64,000 bases of DNA from the NCBI RefSeq assembly GCF_015210005.1, contig NZ_MU158698.1, positions 1,447,611 to 1,511,610 of the forward strand. The letters are read 5' to 3'. The stretch comes from Sphingobacterium hungaricum (lineage in GTDB: Bacteria > Bacteroidota > Bacteroidia > Sphingobacteriales > Sphingobacteriaceae). The first letter of the stretch is position 1, and the number at the start of each line of letters is the position of its first letter. Positions 34,801 through 43,977 of the stretch are shown piece after piece. The notes beneath the pieces are model-generated. The model saw nothing but the letters and a program-made list of their open reading frames with translations. It ran no database searches and was not told where the DNA came from. The translations under genes were made by a program, and so were the position numbers.

Positions 34801-34887
34801 GACAACTCCAGTTATTCTGGTTTGTGCATGAGAATGCATTAATCCCACTAAAAACAAGAGAATCAAGAAAAATAAATTTCTGATCAT
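31804..34887 (-). CDS. SusC-family TonB-linked outer-membrane transporter (pair 1)
   Basis: A 1027-residue barrel: signal peptide (about 1-21, HSHAQ), carboxypeptidase-regulatory-like domain (about 23-95), TonB-box region DEVVVTAFGVERDRKSLGY, plug with FFQGLQGRVPGLSINSSSG and GPEATAMYGSQGAGGAILIVTKK, and barrel ending GLSLNL. It imports oligomeric substrate with its SusD partner. It starts an operon of SusC, SusD, DUF4397, NAGPA-like and phosphoesterase genes. No sigma/anti-sigma pair or hybrid sensor lies upstream, unlike many Bacteroidota loci of this kind. Confidence 0.94.
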   Translation of the reverse strand: MIRNLFFLILLFLVGLMHSHAQTRITGVVKSSADGSPLIGATIRNVETRAATSSAAHGVFTISANVGETLSFSSVGMTTITLKVDGKPIEVFLEQRGDAIDEVVVTAFGVERDRKSLGYSTPKVDGDDVSETQREAFFQGLQGRVPGLSINSSSGMPGASAQIVLRGFSSISGDNSALIVVDGVPIDNSTLNEKDLAINGANRDLDYSNRGMDINPEDIESYTIMKGPEATAMYGSQGAGGAILIVTKKAKAGAFAVNYNYSTRIETVNRFPERQYKYAQGVNGNYDGASANSLGPIYPDNVKLYTNNVDDFFTTGYNHKHNLSISGGNDRVSYRWSNEYNENAGIVPNSMYKRMSSRLNSTVKLSDKLDFNTSFSYIYSDNDKARRGLTGYLMTLMRFNPLYDIKDWIDEKGNRVLHSGTIYNELDNPFWDVYRNIAFDEVNRVLATTNATYRATKWLTFNGTFGLDYSLTHGESVYHAQSYSGSGSSATPRGGTISTYDRSSRTLSGNFAARARTNLGKNFNLLAVLGSNFNDFNFVTNSQYGEDFFDPDFYNINNTFPDTRNARSIQNHYRTIGFFGQTVWGYQELVYLTLSGRMDGASRLMPNNPFFAYPSASIAFNFTDMQFFKNNVPWLEDGKLRSSASLTGKAPFMTYFTRSSMESKFSTGGGYAYGVNGGNDDLQVEMTEDFEAGVEFSLLKKRLAFDFTYYSRLSKDQIILPRLSYGTGFILKMINGGEVKNQGIEIQSRIKPIIYKDFAWDLIFNFTANKGRVLSLAEELPELYESDTWVLAGIRTAVHPGYSIGAVSGTRFERNDNGDVLINPSTGLPIAGNGRYYPIGDRMPKFTLGTINKFTYKAFDLNFLWDLRVGGDVVNGLDYRMFIYGLSKKSLNREEPRVITGVLKDGLENSATPTENSIAVTPYYSSTYYTTNFEPQQFVEKDIWTLRLRDISLRYQLPKSVMRRLGEKTSMSVFMTVTDLLMFTNYTGLDPESNINTPGVGGIGGYGIDFGNMGKPRGFNFGLSLNL

Positions 34888-35294
34888 GATTAATATTGAT
34901 TTGGTTAATAAGTATAAGTTGGGGCTCGTTTGTAGATAAAACTCGCTTTGGCTTAGGTATTTGATTATAAATATAAATACATAATCTTATATAAAAAAAT
35001 AAATATTGCACAATCATGCAAAAAGAATCACAATCGTATATAAAAATCAAGATTTAACCGCAAAATTTAATAAGAGTTGCGAGAAATAGCGGCCGAAAAG
35101 TAAAGATCCATCAGTTTATCTGAACGGCAAGACCTGATTGTTAGCGGTAAAACATACTTAGAGCTAACTTTAAACCAGTAATCCCGAATTCTGTAAACTT
35201 CAAGGAATTTAGCATAAAACATGCAACAAGGAACGCTTCTACTAGATTGTTGACACGCACATCTAAACGAAACCTCTGAAAAAACAAAAATATA
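34888..35294. other. Intergenic region upstream of SusC pair 1
   Basis: About 400 bases without a supported gene, AT-rich near 34950-35060. It must hold the promoter of the SusC operon that reads leftward from 34887. I see no clear TAnnTTTG element close to the start on the minus strand; a 127-codon frame (34667-35050) overlaps the SusC gene out of frame and is not credible. Confidence 0.45.
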
Positions 35295-35332
35295 ACAGAA
35301 AGAACAGCTAAAAAAAGCTGTTCTTTCTGTTA
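35295..35332. terminator. Perfect 16-bp hairpin, second terminator after SusD pair 2
   Basis: AACAGAAAGAACAGCT (35295-35310) pairs perfectly with AGCTGTTCTTTCTGTT (35317-35332) around a six-base A loop. On the minus strand a T-rich stretch follows. It lies behind another terminator and probably acts as a backup. Confidence 0.75.
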
Positions 35333-35395
35333 TCGAAAAGATAAATTATACGTGGATAGTTAACGCGAATAGTGAACCGCGAAGTCTAAACTATA

Positions 35396-35428
35396 CAAAA
35401 ATCCGCCTCATTTATAGTTGAGACGGAC
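35396..35428 (-). terminator. Intrinsic terminator after SusD pair 2
   Basis: On the minus strand TCCGTCTCA pairs with TGAGGCGGA (35402-35410 and 35419-35427, one G-T pair) and a TTTTTG run follows. It lies 16 bases beyond the SusD stop. Confidence 0.85.
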
Positions 35429-35443
35429 TTAAACCCTATTTAA

Positions 35444-37294
35444 TTATTGCCAACCCGGGTTTTGGCTTAACGTATATCCAGAATTCTGGTATTGCTGGAT
35501 TTCATTTTGGCCTAGCGGCGATAAATAATTTTTGTCGGTGAATGCAGCTCTGTTCCCGAAATTTCTAACAACGTAATATCCGATAAGCTGAGCCTGATTA
35601 TTGCCGTCGTAGGTGATGACCTCACCAGCAGCATTTAAAATTTTCAACCTGCCAATATAGGTTGCGGCTATTTTACCGGCAGCATCTTTAGGCAAAGCAG
35701 TTACAGCATTGATCCATGGACCCAATGAATAATCCACATGCTGAAAGTTCATGTAGTTTAATTTTTTCCAGCGGCGAATATCGCTTAAACGAGTATGTTC
35801 ATACACAAATTCCATCCTACGCTCGCGGCGGATTTCCCACATCAAAGCCGATACATCCGTATCGCGAGATGGATCATTTGGAATTGATGTCAGTGTTAAT
35901 GAAGCGGTCTTTGTCACGCCTTTTGCGACAGCGTCCGCATCCAATGGACGGTTCCTGATTTTGTTGATTGAGGCATCTAAATCAGTTTGCGAAACCGCAG
36001 CGTCGCCAAAATTCTCCGCTAAAATCTGCTTGGCTTCGATCCAGTTTAAAACAACTTCTGCCAAACGGATTACTGGTGCGTCGTTTGTATTGGTATTGGA
36101 ACCCCACTTAGCTGGATAAGTCTTTCCGATATAGGTCAAGGCCTCTCTAGCTGCAAATTTATGCGCATAAAATAATGTTGATGATGGCGTATTTACTGTA
36201 TCCATGTAAGTCGCCTCAAATCTTGGGTCACGCGTCTTAACCAAACTTTTCAACGAAAAATTATTGGCATTTACAACCGTCGAATTTTGATAAGCCTGTC
36301 CATCAGTACAAATAAAAGATTTTATTAAGTTCAAATTTGAACCTCTGGACTGCAACTCTGTTCCATTGCTGTACGAACCGACAGCATGTGTAATTTTTAA
36401 TGCATCAATATAGCTTCTATAGAAAATGACTTCGGCATTTGATGCTAAATCATCTGAAGCAAATAGACTTTTAAAATCTGAGTTAAAATTCCATTTCCCG
36501 CTATCCATCACATATTTTGAAGCTTCGACAGCCAGTTCTAAATATTTTTTAGCGCGTGCCGCATCCAAGCCATGATAATGTTGCCATGAACCTTCGAAAA
36601 GCATTAGCCTAGAAATGAATGAAGCGGCAACATAGCGATTCACATAACCTCTCCCGTCATCCAAAGACATATTGGCTAGTACATATGTAAAATCTTCGTA
36701 CACTTTATCCATTACTTCGCCTCTTGGCGTACGTTCTTTATACATGTTAGCTTTGTCCAAAGGATCAACACTCGCTTCAAAATACGGTACGTCACCAAAA
36801 ACACTAACTAGTCGCGAATATTCAAAGCCTCTAAAAAATCTTGCTACTGCACTCCAATGATCATATTCAGCTTGAGTCATGTTTGGCTTTGCTTTATTGT
36901 CAATCCTATCGATCATAATATTTGACTTTCTAAGCCAATAAAAATTCCATGAAGGGCCAGAATATTGTGTCAGCATCGTAGGCGTTGCTGTCGAAGATCC
37001 ACGAGTTATAGGAACCGTTGCTTCAAATGCCGTCTGATTTCCTTCAACAGTAAAATCATCTGCTAAATAATAGCCTGTTAAAGGCGCATAATCTACACCG
37101 AATCCGGAATTATAGCCTGGAAAATAATTTGTGTAAAAATCATTCGCATACAAGCGGACATCAGCGGCATTTCTCCAATACGCGTCATCGTTAATTTTTG
37201 TTTCATCCGGTCTTTCCAAAAAGTCTTTGCTGCAGCTGCTTACAAGTACAGAAAGCGCGAATAGTATGTATATCGATTTATTAATAATTTTCAT
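35444..37294 (-). CDS. SusD/RagB-family nutrient-binding lipoprotein (pair 2)
   Basis: A 616-residue lipoprotein (lipobox VLVSSC near residue 21) of the RagB/SusD type, longer than the two other SusD proteins here. Hallmarks are FLERPDETKINDDAYW at the start, KANMYKERTPRGEVMDKVYEDF, the ARFFRGFEYSRLVSVFGDVP block and the C-terminal ALMWEIRRERRMEFVYEHTRLSDIRRW signature. It works as the surface lid of the SusC of pair 2, whose stop lies 10 bases upstream of this gene. Tandem terminators follow. Confidence 0.94.
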   Translation of the reverse strand: MKIINKSIYILFALSVLVSSCSKDFLERPDETKINDDAYWRNAADVRLYANDFYTNYFPGYNSGFGVDYAPLTGYYLADDFTVEGNQTAFEATVPITRGSSTATPTMLTQYSGPSWNFYWLRKSNIMIDRIDNKAKPNMTQAEYDHWSAVARFFRGFEYSRLVSVFGDVPYFEASVDPLDKANMYKERTPRGEVMDKVYEDFTYVLANMSLDDGRGYVNRYVAASFISRLMLFEGSWQHYHGLDAARAKKYLELAVEASKYVMDSGKWNFNSDFKSLFASDDLASNAEVIFYRSYIDALKITHAVGSYSNGTELQSRGSNLNLIKSFICTDGQAYQNSTVVNANNFSLKSLVKTRDPRFEATYMDTVNTPSSTLFYAHKFAAREALTYIGKTYPAKWGSNTNTNDAPVIRLAEVVLNWIEAKQILAENFGDAAVSQTDLDASINKIRNRPLDADAVAKGVTKTASLTLTSIPNDPSRDTDVSALMWEIRRERRMEFVYEHTRLSDIRRWKKLNYMNFQHVDYSLGPWINAVTALPKDAAGKIAATYIGRLKILNAAGEVITYDGNNQAQLIGYYVVRNFGNRAAFTDKNYLSPLGQNEIQQYQNSGYTLSQNPGWQ

Positions 37295-37304
37295 AACAGC
37301 TTGT

Positions 37305-40300
37305 TTAAAAATTTAACTGAATTCCAAATGAAGCACTTTTAAAACTAGGAACGCCTACACCAGTCCGCCCTCCGTTATAACTGTTTGCCTGAAAGGACAA
37401 TGGACTTCCCGTTTCACTTGTTGGATTAAAAATTGATTCCCCATCGACTCCTTCAGGATCTATAGGCAGACCTCTCAGTTTGTCCCAGGTAAAGAAATTT
37501 TCTAAGGCAACGTAGGCTCTCAGATTATCGATTTTCACTTTTGAAAGCAATTCTTTAGAAAATGAATAACCTACCGTCATATTTTTCACTCGTAAATAGG
37601 ACATATCCAACAAATAACGGGATTGAACCTGCATGTTATTGTAATTTGCGTTGCCGGCGTTGCTCATTGCGGCAGGATAAAAAGCATCCTGATTCTCTGG
37701 CGTCCAATAATCGCTGACAAACGACTGCGGCATCGCGCCATCAGAAACGTGCCAGCCCGGTATTGCTAAAAATCCTGTTCCCCATACACTTCGCTGTCCG
37801 ACCCCTTGAAAGAATGCCGAAATATCAAAACCTTTCCAGTCCGCAGCAAGTCTAAATCCGTAATTATAGCGAGGCGTAGAATTTCCAATTATTTTCATGT
37901 CTCCAGGATTATCAATTGTTCCGTCTCCATTATCAATCTCCCCATCTCCATTTAAATCTTTGAACTTAACATCTCCCGGCCCAAAGAAGAAATTAGCCGA
38001 ATTTTGGTACCTAGATTGGTAAACTGGGTTATCGCCGCTCATTAAGTATGCTTGCCCACCTCCGCTTGTGTTGTACTTTGTCATATCTGCGGTCAAGGGG
38101 ACAAGTTGCGGTTTTCCATTAGCGTCTAGAATGAAGTCGCTATATTGAAATAATCGATCGGTTTCAAATCCCCAAATATCTCCATACACTCTTCCATTGT
38201 AATTTGCGCCTAAAGTTCTCAGCGACGTATAATCACTAAAGACGGATGTTGCATCGTCTAAATTAGCGCCAAGATTTATTCCCAAACCATTTTCAAACCG
38301 GTGATTAAAATCGATGGCTATCTCAAAACCTCTCGTCGTCAACGTTCCATAATTCCCGAAAGGAGCTTCAGAACCTAGTGTCCAAGTTGTTCCTTCAAGT
38401 GGCGCAAACATGTTATTGGTTTTCTTCTCATACCAGTCGAAGGTCACACCGATTTTATTGCTAAGAAAGCGAGCGTCGACACCGAAATCTAATGTTTCAA
38501 TATCTTCCCATGTTACATCATTTACGAATAGTTTAGGAGAACCAACCGAACTCGTTTGCGCACCATTGATAATCCAATTGGTCAAACCAGCATTCATATT
38601 CGACACATACAAATCCGACGGAACGGTCTGATTGCCGATTACACCCCAAGAACCTCTAAATTTCAAATTGCTCAAAACAGGTTTCGACCATTCCATAAAC
38701 GATTCTTCCGAAGCTACCCATCCAGCGGATACTGAAGGAAACCATCGCCATTTCATCGAGGTAGGAAATTTCGAAGAACCATCATACCTTAAATTACCTT
38801 CAAACAGGTATTTATTTTTGAAAGCATAATTGACACGACCAAAAAAACCAAGCTGTGATTCCCAATATTCACCGCCACTTCCAGTTACTAAGCCTACAGC
38901 CAAATCGTATTGCGGATTCGTAATATCCATTAAATCCGCTTTTTGCGTCCAATGGTAGTCGCCTTGCATAGCCACACTATTTAAACCCGCAATGAATTTG
39001 AATTCGTGATCCGTGTTGATGTTTAAATTATAGGTTGTAAATGCGTTAACGGTATGTCTCGGCTCATTTTGCGAGCGCATGTAAATGTGGTCTTGAGCAG
39101 AACCGTTGGGTGTATACATGTCATATGATAAATCGTAGGCCGGTATGGCTCCTGGGTCTGTCGCCGAAACCACAGTACCTTCATTATTTACGTAAATCTG
39201 ATTGCCGCTAGCATCCAACCGTGTTTTTGCGGCAGTCCACGAATTCGCAGCGGTATATCGAGTACCGTTCTTACGCCAAGAGTAATTTTCATTAGTGAAA
39301 TTATAATCAACGTCCACTCTCCAATTATCCATAATCTTAATGGTTGTACCGGCATTAAGGTTGATGTAATTTCTGCGCATGGAAGCATCATTCGCCGCCA
39401 TATTTTCGCTCCAAGGGCTACGGATCGGTCGGCCTAGCTCATCATTCCCCATCGGATAAAGCGAGCTCCATCGATACATGTACAACCAAGGATCGGCTGT
39501 TGTTGAGTTGGTGGCATAAGGATACGTTTTGTTGCGCTGGGCAAACATTGCTCCTGCACGAACAGTCAAATATTTATTGACCTCAGTGGAAACTCGCAAC
39601 GCGCCATTGTATCGCTTGAAGCGATCTAAATCACCTGGCTTTAACATACCGCTTTGATTCAGCGAGCCAAACGAAAGCGTATAGTTCGTTTTATTAATCG
39701 TTCCATTTAAAGAAAGATTATGTGTGGACGATGGCGCCCATTCACGGATCATATAGTCGTACGGATCATATGTACGCAGTCCGTATTTCTTAGTTGGTGA
39801 TGCAGGATCAACATACCAATCACGACCATATACCGTGGGATCGTCAGGGCCTAGCGAACTGCCATACTTTTTATCCCATTCAACCGCCTTTTCATAGCTT
39901 TCTCTATTGATCGTATAAAATGCTCCTGCCTCAAGCGTCCCTACGCGCTCCAAAGCATCCATCGTGTATTTCAACGCATCAATGCGACCCATTTCATAGC
40001 GTTTGAAAGGGTTCTGGAAAGAGAAATTATTCGAATAATTAATATTTATTTTTTCGCTTTTGGAGCCAGTTTTGGATGTGATTAAGATAACACCAAAAGC
40101 TGCTTTCGCACCATAGATTGATGCAGAAGCTGCGTCTTTTAATACTGTGATTGATTCCACATCATCAGGATTGACATACTGAATGCTGGGAATCTCTACA
40201 TTATCCAATAAAATCAATGGATTATTGGTTCCTTGCATAGAAGATATCGCTCCGCGTATACGAATCCGAGGATCGGAACCGACCTCACCGCTCGGGACAA

Positions 40301-40808
40301 CGACGTTCAGACCGGGTGTAGTTCCCTGAATAGCGCGTCCAATATCCGCAATTGGTCTTCCTTCGAGATTTTCCTTTACATTGATTGAAGAAACTGCACC
40401 GGTAAGATTTCCCTTTTTCTGCGTTCCGTAACCAACGACAACGACTTCTTCTAATGAATTATCTTCTAAATCAAGTGTAACATTTACAGTATTAGCGCTT
40501 ATGACTACATCTTTTGCGGCATATCCTACACTGGAAAATCGGAGCGTTGAACCTAATGGCGCTACAATACTAAACTCTCCATTTTCATTTGAACTTGTAG
40601 ATACGCTTTGACCAACTACAGAAATCGTCACATTTGCTAGAGGGCCATCGCGACCGACGACTTTTCCAGTGATTGCTGACTGACTGAAGTAATTTTCCGA
40701 ATGGATTTTTGGGGAATTAAGATGATTATTTATGAGTATATCATATCCATAAACATCATTTTTAATCAACGAACCTAAAGCAATTGATATTAAAATAAAT
40801 TTCTTCAT
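37305..40808 (-). CDS. SusC-family TonB-linked outer-membrane transporter (pair 2)
   Basis: A 1167-residue SusC, the largest of the three. An N-terminal export signal (about 1-22) is followed by roughly 20 extra residues, then the carboxypeptidase-regulatory-like domain (ITGKVVGRDGPLANVTISV), TonB-box-like SLEEVVVVGYGTQKKGNLTGAV, the plug with GRPIADIGRAIQGTTPGLNV and LKDAASASIYGAKAAFGVILI, and a barrel ending FGIQLNF. It imports oligomers with the SusD below. The NamZ gene lies upstream on the same strand with a gap of about 185 bases, so this pair is the best candidate for import of NamZ products or substrates. Confidence 0.94.
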   Translation of the reverse strand: MKKFILISIALGSLIKNDVYGYDILINNHLNSPKIHSENYFSQSAITGKVVGRDGPLANVTISVVGQSVSTSSNENGEFSIVAPLGSTLRFSSVGYAAKDVVISANTVNVTLDLEDNSLEEVVVVGYGTQKKGNLTGAVSSINVKENLEGRPIADIGRAIQGTTPGLNVVVPSGEVGSDPRIRIRGAISSMQGTNNPLILLDNVEIPSIQYVNPDDVESITVLKDAASASIYGAKAAFGVILITSKTGSKSEKININYSNNFSFQNPFKRYEMGRIDALKYTMDALERVGTLEAGAFYTINRESYEKAVEWDKKYGSSLGPDDPTVYGRDWYVDPASPTKKYGLRTYDPYDYMIREWAPSSTHNLSLNGTINKTNYTLSFGSLNQSGMLKPGDLDRFKRYNGALRVSTEVNKYLTVRAGAMFAQRNKTYPYATNSTTADPWLYMYRWSSLYPMGNDELGRPIRSPWSENMAANDASMRRNYINLNAGTTIKIMDNWRVDVDYNFTNENYSWRKNGTRYTAANSWTAAKTRLDASGNQIYVNNEGTVVSATDPGAIPAYDLSYDMYTPNGSAQDHIYMRSQNEPRHTVNAFTTYNLNINTDHEFKFIAGLNSVAMQGDYHWTQKADLMDITNPQYDLAVGLVTGSGGEYWESQLGFFGRVNYAFKNKYLFEGNLRYDGSSKFPTSMKWRWFPSVSAGWVASEESFMEWSKPVLSNLKFRGSWGVIGNQTVPSDLYVSNMNAGLTNWIINGAQTSSVGSPKLFVNDVTWEDIETLDFGVDARFLSNKIGVTFDWYEKKTNNMFAPLEGTTWTLGSEAPFGNYGTLTTRGFEIAIDFNHRFENGLGINLGANLDDATSVFSDYTSLRTLGANYNGRVYGDIWGFETDRLFQYSDFILDANGKPQLVPLTADMTKYNTSGGGQAYLMSGDNPVYQSRYQNSANFFFGPGDVKFKDLNGDGEIDNGDGTIDNPGDMKIIGNSTPRYNYGFRLAADWKGFDISAFFQGVGQRSVWGTGFLAIPGWHVSDGAMPQSFVSDYWTPENQDAFYPAAMSNAGNANYNNMQVQSRYLLDMSYLRVKNMTVGYSFSKELLSKVKIDNLRAYVALENFFTWDKLRGLPIDPEGVDGESIFNPTSETGSPLSFQANSYNGGRTGVGVPSFKSASFGIQLNF

Positions 40809-40993
40809 TGTTAACTAGATTTATATATGGTGTGAAATTATTTGATTTAATATAAAATCATTTAAATTCCGCAACTAATGTAAATCAAAAATTAAACAAC
40901 AGGAAATTTTTTTGCGTTTTTCTTCATTTTAGTTCGTGAAATGAGCGCAATCATGCTAAAACCGACTTTGGGTTTAATTCAATTGTAAATAGG

Positions 40994-42214
40994 TTAAAAA
41001 TCTTTGTACAATAAATATTTGCTTCGCATCACTTTGTAATCGGCCAATTCCTTTTTCCAAGAATCTTTAATTTCACTTTCTGTTAGGCCGGCAAGAATCT
41101 GTTTTCTCAGCTCGTCCGTTCCGGCAAGCTTATCGAAAAATTCAGGGCGTGCGAAAAATTTGGATTTATCCGGCATCAGGTTGTAGAAATCCAAAATGTA
41201 TTTTAATGTAAACTTCTGGTCATCTGCATTTAAACCTCTCAAATCAACTCCATAATTTTTCGCGCCTTTGCCTTCTACATGTTTTGCCATTCCTGACTTT
41301 TCACCCGGCGTAAATTCAAAAGTCCCGAAAACTGGATCTGGATAACCAATCACTTGAAATGGCCAATCCGTACCACGACCAACAGAAACATCTGTTCCCT
41401 CAAATAAACATAAAGAAGTATACAGCCTCACCGATAGGTAATTAGGCAGACTTGGAGAAGGGATTACCGGCAGTTCATAGAACATGCTATGATCGTAATT
41501 TTTAACTGGAATAACCGAAACTTTACATTGCCTGCTGTTTTCCAGCCAATTTTCCCCGTTAATCATATGCGCAAGTTCGCCAACTGTAAGGCCGTGAATC
41601 ATTGCGATTTTATGGTAAGAAATATTGGATTTGAATTTATCATCTTTACGAACTGGCCCGTCGACTTGGTCACCGTTTGGATTTGGCCTGTCCAAAACGA
41701 TCAATTCTTTATCATGCTTTGCACACAGCTCCATCACGCGATGCAAAGAAGTGATGTAGGTATAGAAACGTGCGCCGACATCTTGCAAATCAAAAATAAG
41801 CACATCAATGGACTGAATAATAGAATCTTGCTTTTCATTCCCGCCATACAAGGTGAAAAGCGGAAGGCCCGTCTTTTCGTCTTTTTCATTGCTGACTTTT
41901 TCTCCGCGCTCAATCTCTCCGCGAAATCCATGCTCCGGTGCGAAAGCAAATTTCAAATCAACTTTCTCGCGCAATAAAACATCCACCAAATGTTCTTTGT
42001 CTTGTCCGACAATGGAAGTTTGATTGCCCATCAATCCCACCTTTTTACCCTTGAGTAATGGCAAGTAAGCTTCCAATTGATCCGCACCTGGCAAAATAGG
42101 TTCCGCAGCAATCACTTCTTGCGACGAAACAGATTCTTTTTTATTTCCGGTATTAGCAGAACAAGCACTGAATAAAATGAACGTACCGATGATTAACGAG
42201 AAAATAGATTTCAT
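40994..42214 (-). CDS. namZ: NamZ-type exo-beta-N-acetylmuramidase lipoprotein (DUF1343)
   Basis: About 406 residues from the ATG with complement at 42212-42214; this start places the lipobox LFSAC correctly, whereas the longer frame to 42280 adds 22 unlikely residues. The DUF1343 family is recognised from KKVGLMGNQTSIV, FAPEHGFRGEIERGEKV, LIFDLQDVGARFYTYITSL, LDRPNPNG, and YLSVRLYTSLCLFEGTDVSVGRGTDWPFQVIG. The B. subtilis member NamZ releases terminal MurNAc from peptidoglycan fragments. As a lipoprotein it acts in the periplasm or at the surface. A -7-like TATGTTTG (minus, 42249-42256) lies about 35 bases upstream. Confidence 0.9.
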   Translation of the reverse strand: MKSIFSLIIGTFILFSACSANTGNKKESVSSQEVIAAEPILPGADQLEAYLPLLKGKKVGLMGNQTSIVGQDKEHLVDVLLREKVDLKFAFAPEHGFRGEIERGEKVSNEKDEKTGLPLFTLYGGNEKQDSIIQSIDVLIFDLQDVGARFYTYITSLHRVMELCAKHDKELIVLDRPNPNGDQVDGPVRKDDKFKSNISYHKIAMIHGLTVGELAHMINGENWLENSRQCKVSVIPVKNYDHSMFYELPVIPSPSLPNYLSVRLYTSLCLFEGTDVSVGRGTDWPFQVIGYPDPVFGTFEFTPGEKSGMAKHVEGKGAKNYGVDLRGLNADDQKFTLKYILDFYNLMPDKSKFFARPEFFDKLAGTDELRKQILAGLTESEIKDSWKKELADYKVMRSKYLLYKDF

Positions 42215-42344
42215 GGTCTTGAGTTTTGTTGCGTGTTTGATTACACAACAAACATAATCAAGAATTTTGGGAAAATTCATTATTTTTAGAAAAATAATGT
42301 CTTACTGGATTTAATTTTAGGAAATTAACATCAAAAGGAAGGAC

Positions 42345-42380
42345 AAAAAAAAGTGGCCACAGCTGATAAACCGTGGCCAC
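42345..42380 (-). terminator. Intrinsic terminator after SusD pair 3
   Basis: GTGGCCAC occurs at 42353-42360 and 42373-42380 and pairs into an 8-bp stem. On the minus strand eight T residues follow (42345-42352). It lies about 30 bases beyond the SusD stop and separates this pair from namZ. Confidence 0.92.
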
Positions 42381-42408
42381 AATAAATTCGCTAAGAATTA
42401 ATGCTAAT

Positions 42409-43974
42409 CTATTTTTTTACATCCCACCATATACGTTTCGTTGTATAAGTTGCGCTGATTGCATCCGCATCAGAAGCGATGATGCTTTGCAAATTGTAGT
42501 TGATTCCGTAAGAAGCAACGGCAAATCTTCTTGGCCATACATCATCTGTTGGCAAAGCCAATGTAAACACCGCTTTCGGTCTTTTTAAACCTTTGTAGAT
42601 ACCTGTTGCTTCATTATATTTACCTGTTGCATCTGAACAATATTCTAAACGCCTAACGTCATTAAACACTTCAGGAGAATAAGAAAGAGCAATGTATTTT
42701 TGGATCATAATCTGGCTTAACGTCAACGCATTTGCATCTTGAACGACAGACGTACTCGCTAAGAATTGAGTAATCGAAGCACTAGGAACCTCTAATATTT
42801 CCATGTGGTCTTTAATGCCATCCTTGTAAGCCGCTAAAGCAGCAGTTTTATTATTCTGATTAAATAACACCTCTGCTTTGATAAAATGCATTTCCGCACT
42901 CGTTAATAAAAGGCCTTTTGCGCCAGCATCCACATATGTAGAGCCCGTCGAAACTCCAGCGACAGGTCGTAATCCTGCGTACAAAGAAATCGTTGAACCA
43001 AATCCTGCATCAGGGATTTCATTCATGTCAACCCCTGGCGTCCTGACATTGCTCGGCAAAAAACGCGGAATTAACAAGTCAGCTCTAGGATCTTCCATGT
43101 TGGCCCCCCCAGTTGGAGCTCCGGTGTAATTATTCAGGATGTAATTGATATACACGGTTGTTAAGCGATTCGATGTATTATTCTGAAATTGAAGAGATTC
43201 CGTAACCAATGAATTGGATTCCGCACGATCTTGATATTGATATAAAGCGCTTTCTAATGCAGTTTTCGGTGCTTTATCTAATAAATCTAATATTGCTTGA
43301 GCATCATATCGATCTGTCTTCGACAAATGATTTAACAATCGAGCTTTAATCCCATAAGCCAATTTGATCCATTTTTGTGGATCGCCATCATATAAATAAT
43401 CTCCCTTAGCAAGCAATGGAGCCGAAGGATTTTGTGTCTTCTGCAATTCTGCGATTGCTTCATCCAGAATCACTAAACACTTTTCATACACTAAATCCCC
43501 TTGATCATATTTCGGAGTCATGTTTCCACCCACAAAAGCTTCTTCATACGGAAGCATTCCGTACAAGTCTGAAAAAGCTGTGAATCCCCAAGCCCAAATT
43601 ATTTTCCCTGCACCGATGTAATGGTATGCTCCTGTTTCCTCACCTTTTTCGATTAAATCAGGAATGTTGTTTGCTGTATAAATGTACCAAGGCTGATAAG
43701 GCCAATTCACCGCTGCCGTTGTGATGTTCCAACGTGCCAAATTCCAGTTATTGGCAGTTGTTCCAGCAATTTGCTGCGAAATTAATGCCGCACGGGTTCC
43801 ACCGCTTTCATAGCCTTCTGCAAAACGAGCAATGATCGAAGGCAAACGCAAGTCAACTGTAGGAACTTTTGTATTTGGATTGTTTGGATTATCATTAACA
43901 TCAAGCCATTTGTCGCAAGAACTCATCGTTAATGCACTTGCAATTACTACTATTGAAAATAACTTTTTCATCAT
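42409..43974 (-). CDS. SusD-family nutrient-binding lipoprotein (pair 3)
   Basis: A 521-residue lipoprotein (lipobox LTMSSC near residue 20) that starts DKWLDVNDNPNNPNT, the same SusD-like subtype as pair 1. Further marks are AWGFTAFSDLYGMLPYEEAF, the YDGDPQKWIKLAYGIKARLL block and the terminal YSPEVFNDVRRLEY. It binds ligand at the cell surface with its SusC, which ends 3 bases before this start. A strong terminator follows. Confidence 0.93.
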   Translation of the reverse strand: MMKKLFSIVVIASALTMSSCDKWLDVNDNPNNPNTKVPTVDLRLPSIIARFAEGYESGGTRAALISQQIAGTTANNWNLARWNITTAAVNWPYQPWYIYTANNIPDLIEKGEETGAYHYIGAGKIIWAWGFTAFSDLYGMLPYEEAFVGGNMTPKYDQGDLVYEKCLVILDEAIAELQKTQNPSAPLLAKGDYLYDGDPQKWIKLAYGIKARLLNHLSKTDRYDAQAILDLLDKAPKTALESALYQYQDRAESNSLVTESLQFQNNTSNRLTTVYINYILNNYTGAPTGGANMEDPRADLLIPRFLPSNVRTPGVDMNEIPDAGFGSTISLYAGLRPVAGVSTGSTYVDAGAKGLLLTSAEMHFIKAEVLFNQNNKTAALAAYKDGIKDHMEILEVPSASITQFLASTSVVQDANALTLSQIMIQKYIALSYSPEVFNDVRRLEYCSDATGKYNEATGIYKGLKRPKAVFTLALPTDDVWPRRFAVASYGINYNLQSIIASDADAISATYTTKRIWWDVKK

Positions 43975-43977
43975 TTC

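Noticed and set aside
41489..41977. A 162-codon open frame on the plus strand
   Set aside because: It is antisense to the conserved DUF1343 coding region and has no domain or signal of its own.
42353..42380. Two GTGGCCAC palindromes considered as an operator
   Set aside because: They form one hairpin followed by eight T residues on the minus strand directly after a SusD stop, so a terminator explains them better.
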